Shown in pieces: positions 38,437-45,992 of a DNA stretch of 64,000 bases; the first letter of the stretch is position 1; every line of letters begins with the position of its first letter. The notes below the pieces were generated by a model. The model ran no database searches, was not told where the DNA came from, and was given only the letters and a program-made list of their open reading frames with translations. The stretch comes from Candidatus Methanoperedens sp. BLZ2 (GTDB taxonomy: Archaea; Halobacteriota; Methanosarcinia; Methanosarcinales; Methanoperedenaceae). A program made the translations under genes and the position numbers. The DNA lies in the NCBI RefSeq assembly GCF_002487355.1, contig NZ_NTMG01000070.1:1-64000 (forward strand), given 5' to 3'.

Positions 38437-39305
38437 GCCTTCTAAAACCCGGTCATCGCGGATGCGCAGGCTGCGGAGATGCTTTTGCAGGAAAATTCGT
38501 TCTTGATGCGCTTGGTGAGGATGTTGTAATCGTCAGCCCGACAGGATGTCTTGAAGTATTTACTACACCATATCCTGAATCTGCATGGGGCGTACCATGG
38601 ATACATTCTCTTTTTGAGAATGCAGCAGCTGTTGCTTCAGGCGTTGAAGCAGCGATGAATGCGCTTGGTAAAAAGAACAACACAAAAATAGTGATAATCG
38701 GAGGAGATGGCGCCACCTTTGATATTGGCTTGCAGGCAATATCAGGCGCATTTGAGCGCGGGCATGATATAACATATATCTGTGTTGATAATGAGGCTTA
38801 TATGAATACTGGTATCCAGCGCAGCGGTGCCACACCATTATATGCAAGCACAACTACAAGCCCCCACGGCAAAGTCTCGATCGGGAATCCCCAGCATAAA
38901 AAGAATATGCCTGCGATAATTGCAGCCCACGGATCGCCTTATGTGGCAACAGCTTCGATCGGATATGCGCCCGATATGATTAAAAAAGTGAAAAAGGCAG
39001 CCCAGGTAAAAGGCCCAACCTATGTTCATGTTCATGCGCCTTGCTGCACGGGCTGGAAATTTGACAGCTCAAAGACCATAGAGATAGGCCGGCTGGCAGT
39101 TGAGACCGCAATGTGGCCTTTATATGAGATGGAAAACGGCGAGATCACAAACGTCAGGAAGATCAAGAACAGGAAACCTGTGGAAGAATACCTGAAAGTC
39201 CAGGGACGCTTCAAACATCTTTTCACTATGGACGGAAAAAATGAAGGTATCAAGAAGGTACAGGCGATAGCTGACTGGAATGCGAAACATTTCGGGCTGG
39301 AGTAG
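38433..39305 (+). CDS. porB: Pyruvate:ferredoxin oxidoreductase beta subunit
   Basis: The 290-residue beta subunit binds TPP pyrophosphate. It has the cluster-binding [12 protein letters not shown], the Mg/TPP motif [20 protein letters not shown] and [21 protein letters not shown] third Cys is in APCCTGW. It overlaps porA by four bases and ends the operon. A 37-base piece of this gene (38854-38890) is copied with two changes at 41419-41455. Confidence 0.96.
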   Translation: MSLLKPGHRGCAGCGDAFAGKFVLDALGEDVVIVSPTGCLEVFTTPYPESAWGVPWIHSLFENAAAVASGVEAAMNALGKKNNTKIVIIGGDGATFDIGLQAISGAFERGHDITYICVDNEAYMNTGIQRSGATPLYASTTTSPHGKVSIGNPQHKKNMPAIIAAHGSPYVATASIGYAPDMIKKVKKAAQVKGPTYVHVHAPCCTGWKFDSSKTIEIGRLAVETAMWPLYEMENGEITNVRKIKNRKPVEEYLKVQGRFKHLFTMDGKNEGIKKVQAIADWNAKHFGLE

Positions 39306-39432
39306 GAACTTTAGCATAAATCGTCCTTGGTCAAGGGTGATTTTTTTTAACGCTATAATTTTGCTGCCTGCTTTATCCCCTTTTATATCCACCTGAGTTG
39401 GCCCTGACAGGGATTTTGATTAGAATCCTGCC

Positions 39433-39442
39433 AAAAAAAAAA
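39433..39442 (-). terminator. T10 run ending the minigene transcript
   Basis: On the minus strand the sequence is TTTCTTTTTTTTTTGGCAGG, with ten uninterrupted T. Such runs are the known signal for intrinsic termination in archaea. It lies ~18 bases after the stop codon of the 14-residue frame. The por operon ends at 39305 on the other strand, so the run also marks convergent transcription. Confidence 0.6.
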
Positions 39443-39459
39443 GAAATTTAATCAGTTTG

Positions 39460-39504
39460 TTACTTTTTGGGTTTTGGCTTTCCTTTTGTTACTTTCTTTG
39501 CCAT
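39460..39504 (-). CDS. 14-residue lysine-rich minigene
   Basis: ATG at 39504 opens a complete frame encoding MAKKVTKGKPKPKK and a TAA stop. The perfect AGGAGG (39514-39519) lies nine bases before the ATG. A strong TATA-like TTTTTATATATA is at 39549-39560 on the minus strand, about 30 bases upstream of the expected start of transcription, and a T10 run follows the stop. All signals of a complete gene are thus present around a very short, very basic frame (seven Lys). It is isolated between convergent porB and the radical SAM gene. Function unknown. Confidence 0.55.
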   Translation of the reverse strand: MAKKVTKGKPKPKK

Positions 39505-39548
39505 AAGTTTTTGCCTCCTGACCTTGAAAAGTCTATGTAAATATAATA

Positions 39549-39560
39549 ATTTTTTATATA
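39549..39560 (-). promoter_or_regulatory. TATA box of the minigene
   Basis: TATATATAAAAAATT on the minus strand, in a region of pure A and T. The distance of about 45 bases to the ATG leaves a leader of ~20 bases holding the AGGAGG site. It may also be the end of the radical SAM gene region, but it is not inside any gene. Confidence 0.5.
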
Positions 39561-39610
39561 TAAGTCTTCCTGAAGATTTATTAAGCAAGATGATGAGGGA
39601 ATCCAGCAAA

Positions 39611-40819
39611 CTACCTCTCTAATGCAGGGGCGAATTCTAAGCGGATCGAACGCTCCAGCAATGAAAATTCATGCTCCTGAAGGCCGGGTTGGAAGAGAGC
39701 TCCTGTCTCATTGTAGTTCGCGGCGAAGCAACCTCCCTGGAAATCTTCGGCGATGCCCAGAGCTTCACAAGCCGAGCGCAGCTTCATGCAGGTTATCAGT
39801 TCAAACCTGTTGGAGAAGTTGGTTAACCCGTATTCTACATCACCTAACTTTGCGAGGAGCTGCCTATTATTTAAGGACAGTACCTTTGAACAGGATGATA
39901 TCTCTCCATCAACGGATACGGATATGCTGTTGCGACCCGCTCTGCAACCGAAGAAGCTGGAGCCTTTATCTTCTGCGTCCAACTCCGCAATACGAAGGTC
40001 TCTACGACGTTCTTTCCTGTACCACTTAGCGATTTTCCTTAGCTCTCGGCCGTAAGTTTCCCTTTTTTCCTTGGACCACTCCACACCTGTAGCATGACCG
40101 ATCATAAATTGGTTTACGCCCATACTGTAAAGCCCCAAAATATCTTCAAAGAGGCTGGCGACATTATCGGGCATGACGGTCATCTTGGTCCCTATCCAGG
40201 GCTGAGTTCTCTTCAATATTCTCATACTCTTCATAACTCGTGAGAATGTGCCCCGGCCTTTTTTATCCAGTCGATGGCGATCATGCGTAGACTCGCATCC
40301 ATCAATGCTCAGAAGCACATTTATTTTATGCTCATCGAGGTATTCTGCCATGGATTCATTTAACAAGATTCCGTTGCTCGTCATATTGAAATCAACAGAT
40401 TTTCCTGTGAGTCTGGCTTTATCCTCTGCGTACTCTGTGACAAACTGGACCATGGGAAAATTCAGAAGAGGTTCCCCACCAAAATGAGTTATGCTTAACT
40501 TAGTCTCATTCTGCGAATAATCGAAAAGAAGATCGATAGCAGCCTGGGCTACTTTCTCAGTCATCTTCTTGTGCTTAATCATTTCATTCTCAAAACAATA
40601 AGAGCATTTCAGATTGCATCCCTCAGTTAAGATCAGCTCCATGAAGGCCACAGGAGGGAAGAACTTTGCATTCAATTGTGCTACAATTTGATAAATAAGG
40701 TTATGTGCTTCGCCTGAAGATAAATTAAGCTCTTTTTCCAGGCGCTTGCAAAGTTGATGAAGATTAACAGGCTCTAATAAGAGAGCTGTGCTAATCTCCT
40801 CAACTAAATTGTCCTGCAT
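39611..40819 (-). CDS. Radical SAM/SPASM peptide-modifying enzyme
   Basis: The 402-residue protein has the radical SAM cluster motif CNLKCSYCFENE at about residues 69-77, followed by HFGGEPLLNFPMV. The C-terminal part holds the additional SPASM-type cysteines (FFGCRAGRNSI, ISSCSKVLS, ITCMKLRSACEALG, GGCFAANYN). The N-terminal ~65 residues resemble a peptide-recognition (RRE-like) helical domain. Enzymes of this build make thioether or other bonds in ribosomal peptides. The Cys-rich gene 74 bases upstream in the same direction is the obvious substrate candidate. Confidence 0.9.
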   Translation of the reverse strand: MQDNLVEEISTALLLEPVNLHQLCKRLEKELNLSSGEAHNLIYQIVAQLNAKFFPPVAFMELILTEGCNLKCSYCFENEMIKHKKMTEKVAQAAIDLLFDYSQNETKLSITHFGGEPLLNFPMVQFVTEYAEDKARLTGKSVDFNMTSNGILLNESMAEYLDEHKINVLLSIDGCESTHDRHRLDKKGRGTFSRVMKSMRILKRTQPWIGTKMTVMPDNVASLFEDILGLYSMGVNQFMIGHATGVEWSKEKRETYGRELRKIAKWYRKERRRDLRIAELDAEDKGSSFFGCRAGRNSISVSVDGEISSCSKVLSLNNRQLLAKLGDVEYGLTNFSNRFELITCMKLRSACEALGIAEDFQGGCFAANYNETGALFQPGLQEHEFSLLERSIRLEFAPALER

Positions 40820-40893
40820 TTATATATTTTGTGGATTTTGCTCGATTCACTAAAGGCTTTACAATTTACAACTTATTTTCTTGCTATCTAGAT

Positions 40894-41112
40894 CTATTCT
40901 AATATCACCCTGGTGAAGCCGCCTCCGCATCTGAATGTGGTTGTGCACTCGAATGGGTCTTGATCACAAGAGTAAGAGCCCATAAAACCACATCTGAAGC
41001 AACCTCTTGCTAAAAGCCGGGATTCAGCAGATCCGGCCATCAGTGCCTCACCCATCTTTTTCGCAACTGCATCTGTTATATTCCTGATATCTTCTGGTGT
41101 CATCTCTCCCAT
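40894..41112 (-). CDS. Cys-rich peptide, candidate radical SAM substrate
   Basis: A 72-residue protein with an amphipathic, acidic N-terminal half (MTPEDIRNITDAVAKKMG) and a C-terminal half of Gly, Cys, Phe and Thr: GCFRCGFMGSYSCDQDPFEC and FRCGGGFTRV. Five cysteines lie in about 25 residues. The leader-like and core-like division is what a sactipeptide or ranthipeptide precursor shows. AGGAGGT is ideally placed before the ATG. The next gene on the strand is the SPASM enzyme. Confidence 0.6.
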   Translation of the reverse strand: MGEMTPEDIRNITDAVAKKMGEALMAGSAESRLLARGCFRCGFMGSYSCDQDPFECTTTFRCGGGFTRVILE

Positions 41113-41355
41113 ATTTTTACCTCCTAATTATTTTGTTATTAACCTGAGATTCAGAGTTGCAGATTACGGATGTAATTATTAACCCCGCATCATCAGTTAT
41201 TAACCGCTTTCCCGCTAATTGAGTATTGCTTTTAAGTATATATAATCTTTTCGGTAGTTATTCATGATCATATAAATAAAGTGTCAATAGATTTTGATTT
41301 AAGTTATGAATGTGATCTAATAACTCACATTGAAAAGAAAATCTGAAAAGTAAAT

Positions 41356-41520
41356 ATTTAACGATCATCTGCCAGATGTATCTTTTTTCTGTATCCGGGC
41401 GAGCTTCAACAAAGTTCTCTACAAGCCCCCACGGCATAGTCTCGATCGGAAATCCTTCAACCGCTCGATCGATGCCATTGCAAACTTATATGCAGATACA
41501 GAACATGATGAGTTGATCTG
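41356..41520. other. Mosaic of gene-end copies (recombination scar)
   Basis: Positions 41356-41404 resemble 42085-42133, which spans the end of the MNT/HEPN gene and the 3' end of hdrB; both contain GATGTATCTTTTTTCTGTAT. Directly after, 41419-41455 matches porB 38854-38890 in 35 of 37 positions. Then a frame ends with SIDAIANLYADTEHDELI and TGA, a gene end without a beginning. The 410-base stretch 41113-41525 holds no gene of its own. Confidence 0.7.
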
Positions 41521-41525
41521 ATAAT

Positions 41526-42089
41526 ATGCAGAAAAGTGATATATCATCTCGCCGAAGAGCGCTTAAGAGTGAACTTAAAAGAGTGGTTAATGAGCTGAAG
41601 AAAGCCGGAGTCGAGAGGATCATATTATTCGGATCACTTGCCAAGGACGATATCGGTCCAGAAAGTGATATTGATTTGCTTGTGGTGCAGGAAACTAAAA
41701 AAAGGTTCATGGATAGGCTTTCGGAACTTTATGAGGTAATTAACCCTCGATATGCCCTTGATCTTCTTGTTTATACACCTTTGGAATTGCGAGATGATGG
41801 CTTCTCCAGGCAAAACATGATCTTGATGATGCAAATTTTTCTTCAGAAGGCGAACGATTCAATCGCTGAGCTCTGTGAGATGGCATCCCTGAAAGACAGC
41901 GATTTTAGAAACATTAAAAAACGCGCTGCAACGCTTGATATTTATTATATCCCGACGCGTTATCCCGATGGCCTCCCCGGTGGCATACCATCGGAAGCAT
42001 ATCTAAAAGAGGATGCACAAAGGGCACTTTCGATATGCAATGAAGTTATTGATCTGGTTGAAAAGAAAATCGGAATGGTAAAGATTTAG
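41526..42089 (+). CDS. MNT nucleotidyltransferase fused to a partial HEPN domain
   Basis: The 187-residue protein starts with a minimal nucleotidyltransferase (residues ~10-105): ERIILFGSLAKDDIGPESDI and DLLV have the G-S-x10-D-x-D catalytic pattern. The C-terminal part (residues ~115-187) reads like the second half of a HEPN domain (YIPTRYPDGLPGG, then EAYLKEDAQRALSICNEV). Normally MNT antitoxin and HEPN toxin are two genes. Here one frame contains both, and the first HEPN helices are missing, so toxicity is doubtful. The gene was probably formed by deletion; hdrB converges behind it. Confidence 0.75.
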   Translation: MQKSDISSRRRALKSELKRVVNELKKAGVERIILFGSLAKDDIGPESDIDLLVVQETKKRFMDRLSELYEVINPRYALDLLVYTPLELRDDGFSRQNMILMMQIFLQKANDSIAELCEMASLKDSDFRNIKKRAATLDIYYIPTRYPDGLPGGIPSEAYLKEDAQRALSICNEVIDLVEKKIGMVKI

Positions 42090-42092
42090 AGA

Positions 42093-43001
42093 TCATTTAA
42101 CTGATGTATCTTTTTTCTGTATTCTGGCGATCTTATCTTCAAATTCATGGCTCCTGACAGCATTGAGGTGCAGCCCGACTTCTTCGGGCGTATAGCCGAA
42201 TGCAAGGCCGAGCAGCTGGCTGTAATGAACAACCGGGATATTGTAGGTTTTTCCTGATTTTGCAAGTTCTGCCTGCCCGCCATCGTACTGCAGATGACAA
42301 AACGGACATGCTTCTACAATGCAGTCAACGCCAGCTTTTTTGATCCGGTCAAGTTTATATTCTGTCATCTTAAATGAAGTCTCAAGCATTGCTGAACGGA
42401 CACCCCCACCAGCGCCGCAGCAGCTTGTTTTTCCTTCATACGGGACACTTACAGCGCCTGTTGCTTCAACAAGTTCATCAAAAAACACAGGGCATTCTGC
42501 GCCCCCGAGTTTTCTTTCTTTTGTTGGTTTCAGTAGATGACAGCCATAATGCACAGCAACTCTCAGTTCAAGGGGTCTTTCAATTAATTTATTCAGGTTT
42601 TTTGCACCGATTTCTTTACTGAGGAATTCAATTATATGCCTGACCTCGATAGTACCTTTATACTCCTTATTGATCTTTTTAAGATGTAAATTCACTTTAT
42701 CTCGAAGGGCTGCATCGTTCTTTAAGATATTATTGGCATCCAGGAGGGAACTGAAGCAGCCATTGCAGACCGTCAGCAAATCCCGGTTATTTTCTTCGGC
42801 CAGCACTATGTTCCTTGAAGCGATCGTGAGCCATGTTACTTTATCAAACGAACGGAATATCCCGGGCGCGGGACAGCATGAAGCTTCCTTTAGCTCACTC
42901 CATTTTAACCCCAGCCTGTCAAGGATTAACCTTGTGGCCTTTTCGATGCCAGGATAACGGTTAGGGATCACGCATCCCAGGAAAAGAGATAAGTCCTTCA
43001 T
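42093..43001 (-). CDS. hdrB: Heterodisulfide reductase subunit B (HdrB)
   Basis: HdrB carries the non-cubane iron-sulfur site that reduces CoM-S-S-CoB. The 302-residue protein has two CCG-type motifs, EASCCPAPGIF near residues 37-48 and TSCCGAGGGVRSAM with CPFCHLQYD, plus FLGCVIPNR at the start and YGCHLL. It is coupled to hdrC by a four-base overlap. No HdrA is adjacent, so it may use a partner encoded elsewhere. Confidence 0.92.
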   Translation of the reverse strand: MKDLSLFLGCVIPNRYPGIEKATRLILDRLGLKWSELKEASCCPAPGIFRSFDKVTWLTIASRNIVLAEENNRDLLTVCNGCFSSLLDANNILKNDAALRDKVNLHLKKINKEYKGTIEVRHIIEFLSKEIGAKNLNKLIERPLELRVAVHYGCHLLKPTKERKLGGAECPVFFDELVEATGAVSVPYEGKTSCCGAGGGVRSAMLETSFKMTEYKLDRIKKAGVDCIVEACPFCHLQYDGGQAELAKSGKTYNIPVVHYSQLLGLAFGYTPEEVGLHLNAVRSHEFEDKIARIQKKDTSVK

Positions 43002-43441
43002 TCTTTTACCAGCTCATTAAAACCGCATGATTCAAGAAGTATTTTTACATCATTTAGCGCTTTCGGGTATTTACTTACTGTCTCAGGCTGCGAAAGCCCG
43101 ATTCTTTCCCTGATTGCTATATGAATATCATCAATTGGGACTGCATGCCCCACCTCAATAAGAAATTTGCATACAGCCCTGTGGGCAGGCAGTATCCTGC
43201 CTTTTCTCACAGCTTCGGCACGAAGGGAAAGGATGGCATCTGTGACTTTTATTCCGCGCGGGCATCTTTCCTGGCAGTTATAGCAGGTCGTACACATCCA
43301 GAGGTCCGGCTGATCTGAGATGTCTTTTTTTATGGAATCTTTAACGATCCGTCTCACATTCAGGCTTGTGTACTTTCCAGAGGGGCAGCTTCCCGTACAT
43401 GTACCGCACTGGAAACAGGAGAGAATCTCGGAATTTTTCAT
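42998..43441 (-). CDS. hdrC: Heterodisulfide reductase subunit C (HdrC)
   Basis: The 147-residue electron-transfer subunit has two [4Fe-4S] sites: CFQCGTCTGSCPSGKYT near the N-terminus and CTTCYNCQERCPRGIKVTDAI. It passes electrons from HdrA to HdrB. The stop overlaps the hdrB start. The gene order hdrC-hdrB is that of soluble HdrABC complexes; hdrA is missing here. Confidence 0.92.
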   Translation of the reverse strand: MKNSEILSCFQCGTCTGSCPSGKYTSLNVRRIVKDSIKKDISDQPDLWMCTTCYNCQERCPRGIKVTDAILSLRAEAVRKGRILPAHRAVCKFLIEVGHAVPIDDIHIAIRERIGLSQPETVSKYPKALNDVKILLESCGFNELVKE

Positions 43442-43496
43442 TGCGGGAATTATGTGAATGCTTGTATTTAAGACTTTAAGAGAAAAGATAATAAAG

Positions 43497-43505
43497 TATA
43501 AATAT
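43497..43505 (+). promoter_or_regulatory. TATA box of small RNA copy 1
   Basis: TATAAATAT lies 31 bases upstream of the first base of the GACGAGCGG hairpin. The second small RNA has TTAAATATGA at 43657, again 31 bases before ACGAGCGG. Equal spacing in two copies supports a real promoter. Confidence 0.65.
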
Positions 43506-43527
43506 CATAATGATCATTATTATATAT

Positions 43528-43594
43528 GACGAGCGGTCGGATTTTTTTAAATAACCCACCACTCCCACTCCCCGTCCGCTCGTCAATGTTTTTC
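43528..43594 (+). ncRNA. Candidate small structured RNA, copy 1
   Basis: GACGAGCGGTCGG (43528-43540) pairs with CCGTCCGCTCGTC (43572-43584) in 12 of 13 positions. The 31-base loop is T-rich and then C-rich (TAACCCACCACTCCCACTCC). A T-run (43589-43593) follows the stem. There is no long frame. A copy lies 160 bases downstream. The C-rich loop could pair with GGAG/GGTGG ribosome binding sites of target mRNAs, but that is inference. Confidence 0.7.
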
Positions 43595-43656
43595 AATATT
43601 TTCCCCAAAATATCAGACCGGTATGATCATATTATCATCACGTGTGAGGAAAAAGG

Positions 43657-43666
43657 TTAAATATGA
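43657..43666 (+). promoter_or_regulatory. TATA box of small RNA copy 2
   Basis: TTAAATATGA sits 31 bases before ACGAGCGG of the second hairpin, matching the arrangement at 43497. The sequence between TATA and start is different in the two copies, so the promoter spacing is conserved rather than simply copied. Confidence 0.6.
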
Positions 43667-43687
43667 TACGTATTATAGTTATGTATA

Positions 43688-43753
43688 ACGAGCGGTCGGA
43701 TTTTTTTAATAACCTACCACCCCCATACCTCTGACCGCCCGTTTGTGTTTTTT
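43688..43753 (+). ncRNA. Candidate small structured RNA, copy 2
   Basis: ACGAGCGGTC (43688-43697) pairs with GACCGCCCGT (43733-43742) with one A-C mismatch. The left arm and the first part of the loop (GGATTTTTTTAA, TAACCTACCACCCCCA) repeat copy 1, but the right arm has changed, and pairing is kept. A T-run (43748-43753) follows. The element ends 29 bases before the convergent thioredoxin-fold gene. Confidence 0.7.
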
Positions 43754-43781
43754 GTAAACTGGCAAAAAAGCAAAAGCAAAG

Positions 43782-44444
43782 TTAAGAGTACATTGGATTG
43801 TAGGCAGAGCGTAGCGCCAGTAATATCTGTTCAATAAATACTTCCGGAGGTTGTGCACCTAAGAATGAGGTATCATTGTTGATCACAATGTGAGGAACGC
43901 TCATAACTCTGTACCTCTGGGCAAGGTAAGGGAACTCAATCATTTCTATTACATCAGAACGAATATTTTCATTTTCAATTGCAAACTGGTGCGCTATCCT
44001 TGCAGCTTTAGGGCAATAAGGGCACGTTGGTGAAACAAATACCTGCAAATGCACGGGTTTTTTTATTTCTGAAAGTTTTGTCTTTAATGCATCGGATAAT
44101 GATGTTTTTCCCCTGGAAACATCAACTATCGTATCGATCAAAGACGCCAGTTCATATCCCGCAGGTACGCCATAATACCTGACGCCATAATCAGTTTTCC
44201 CCACAATCGCTATGGCAGGGATATTTTTAATCTTATAATTCATGGCTTCATCGCCATTCAATACAAAGTCATATACTTTTACTTTTATTTTTTCTGATAA
44301 TGTCCCCAATTCAAGCACCCACTCTCTTGTTTCCTTGCAGAACTGGCACTCAGACTCCTGTGAAAAAACAATAAGTTCCACATCGTCTGCAAGGTCCACA
44401 AATTTTCTCTGGATAGTTTGCTTATCGCTCTCCTGGAGCACCAT
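43782..44444 (-). CDS. Protein disulfide oxidoreductase, two-domain thioredoxin fold
   Basis: The 220-residue protein contains two thioredoxin-like halves: ESECQFCKETREW near residues 30-42 with a C-x2-C active site, and SPTCPYCPKAARIAHQF in the second half with CPYC. KNIPAIAIVG and VMSVPHIVI supply the cis-proline after each site. This is the archaeal PDO/glutaredoxin-like family for cytosolic thiol-disulfide exchange. It is the last gene of an operon with an ArsR-like regulator and a small membrane protein. Confidence 0.9.
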   Translation of the reverse strand: MVLQESDKQTIQRKFVDLADDVELIVFSQESECQFCKETREWVLELGTLSEKIKVKVYDFVLNGDEAMNYKIKNIPAIAIVGKTDYGVRYYGVPAGYELASLIDTIVDVSRGKTSLSDALKTKLSEIKKPVHLQVFVSPTCPYCPKAARIAHQFAIENENIRSDVIEMIEFPYLAQRYRVMSVPHIVINNDTSFLGAQPPEVFIEQILLALRSAYNPMYS

Positions 44445-44448
44445 AAGA

Positions 44449-44628
44449 TCACTCTACCGATTTTAAGAGTTTTTCCATTCTCTCAAGGGATTTTTTTGAT
44501 TCCTTGAGTTCCGTTAATATCATATAAGCTAAATAAATCAATATAAGACCAAAAATAATGACAACTATTATAAGTGTGTTTATAGACACTTGAGAGGTTG
44601 AACCGAACATTGTATCCATCATCGACAT
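44449..44628 (-). CDS. Small single-pass membrane protein
   Basis: Fifty-nine residues begin MSMMDTMFGSTSQVS. A hydrophobic stretch follows (about residues 18-39, TLIIVVIIFGLILIYLAYMI) and then a charged helix rich in Lys and Glu that ends the protein, EKLLKSVE. AAGGAG lies 7 bases before the ATG, just after the ArsR stop, and its own stop precedes the PDO ATG by four bases. It is therefore the middle gene of the operon. Function unknown. Confidence 0.7.
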   Translation of the reverse strand: MSMMDTMFGSTSQVSINTLIIVVIIFGLILIYLAYMILTELKESKKSLERMEKLLKSVE

Positions 44629-44632
44629 GATT

Positions 44633-44926
44633 TTACTCCTTTTTTACTATCTCCTTGATTCTACTTAATGAAAGTACTAATTCAAAATTCTTTGCTTTAT
44701 AGTATTTCTTTGTATATGGAGGCTCTTCAAAATGCCTTATCTCATTTTCCACAAGACCGGCATTTTCAAGTTTCTTAAGGTGAAGATACAGGAGCGGACG
44801 TGAAATTCCCACTTCCTTGGCAAGCTCAGATACATAACATTCACATTCGGCAAGTGTTGCCAGGATCTTTAAGCTATGCTCGTTACCAAGCGCATTTAGC
44901 ATTTCCGCAAGGGATTTCTTATCCAC
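44633..44926 (-). CDS. ArsR-like winged-helix regulator
   Basis: A 97-residue winged-helix protein: ALGNEHSLKILATLAE, the turn CECYVSELAKEVGISRPLLYLHL as recognition helix and KLENAGLVENEIRHF as wing. Cys30 and Cys32 (CEC) sit before helix 3 and could sense redox or metals. It heads the operon with the small membrane protein and PDO, so it probably controls them. A TATA-like stretch (CATATTTAAAATAAAG on the minus strand side, ~44960) lies upstream. Confidence 0.8.
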   Translation of the reverse strand: MDKKSLAEMLNALGNEHSLKILATLAECECYVSELAKEVGISRPLLYLHLKKLENAGLVENEIRHFEEPPYTKKYYKAKNFELVLSLSRIKEIVKKE

Positions 44927-45008
44927 CTTTTCACCGATTAACTAAAAGAATCTTAACATATTTAAAATAAAGTAATTTATTATTTTTGAAAGTAAATATA
45001 CTGGAAGA

Positions 45009-45833
45009 TTATTCTACTTCCAGCACTTTTTCAAATGTACCATGCCAGCCGTGATACCAGACAGCGCCTGTGTAGCTGTTAACGCTGAGCATGCCGTAAA
45101 TATTTCCGTCTTTTGTTACTTCCATTGTGTAGTAACCATAGAAATCATCCGCACCGTTCACTTTCGTTCCTGGCAGGGTACTGTCAAGATATTCCTGTGC
45201 ATTCTTCAGGGCCTGTTCTTCTGTCACTTTCGTTTCTGTTTCTTGTGTGTTCATATATCCATATTTTGAATTCCACATCATATTCGGCCCCATTTCAGGA
45301 ACTACTGCACCTGTATATTTGTTAATGAGGAGTTCAAAAGCATATTTGCCTGTGCTCTTCTCTTTTATCCCTGCATAGAAGTTGTTTTCGAATTGCAGTA
45401 TCTCAGCGATCTTAAGGTCATTATTTCCAGTCTTTGTAAGATATTGCTCCACTGATGCTTTTGCTTCATCGATGTTTATGGGGGTTGAATTTTCCCCATA
45501 GGTCGCGGCATTTGCGCCGCAGTGATTTCCATAAACGGATCCATCACCGGTCATCATTCCACTGCCGCCCATCATGCCGATTCCATTTCTGCCCATCATG
45601 CCATTGGCCGTTCCGGAACCGTTCATCATGCCTCCTCCCATCATGCCAATACCAGGTCCGTAACCACTCATCATGCCGCCGCCCATCATGCCGATTCCAT
45701 TTCCGCCCATCATGCCATTACCAGTTCCATAGCCCATCATGCCATTCCAGAAATTACCAGGTCTTGCCACGGCATAACCTGCTCCCAGGACTACAATGAT
45801 TGCTGCTATAACCAGGATCATTTTAGTGTTCAT
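45009..45833 (-). CDS. Exported Met/Gly-rich protein with PepSY-like domains
   Basis: The 274-residue protein has a single N-terminal hydrophobic helix (ILVIAAIIVVLGAGYAVA) as signal anchor. Residues ~30-95 are repeats of the type GNGMMGG, with about twenty Met. The C-terminal ~150 residues contain two PepSY-like repeats (YAFELLINKYTGAVVPEM and IYGMLSVNSYTGAVWYHG). Met-rich runs bind Cu(I) in copper proteins, and PepSY domains bind or inhibit at the cell surface. A copper or metal buffering role outside the cell is plausible, not shown. Confidence 0.75.
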   Translation of the reverse strand: MNTKMILVIAAIIVVLGAGYAVARPGNFWNGMMGYGTGNGMMGGNGIGMMGGGMMSGYGPGIGMMGGGMMNGSGTANGMMGRNGIGMMGGSGMMTGDGSVYGNHCGANAATYGENSTPINIDEAKASVEQYLTKTGNNDLKIAEILQFENNFYAGIKEKSTGKYAFELLINKYTGAVVPEMGPNMMWNSKYGYMNTQETETKVTEEQALKNAQEYLDSTLPGTKVNGADDFYGYYTMEVTKDGNIYGMLSVNSYTGAVWYHGWHGTFEKVLEVE

Positions 45834-45992
45834 ATTTTTGTCACCTTTTGATATTTTATTATTTATTTCATGTGTAAGTTTTTCTTACATACTATAATTT
45901 AAATTACTATGATATAAAGATTTCGCCGTTTAAATTTTGAAAATCCTGTCTTTTAGAAACTTTTAATTCATCATCGTCCCAATCTGATCATT

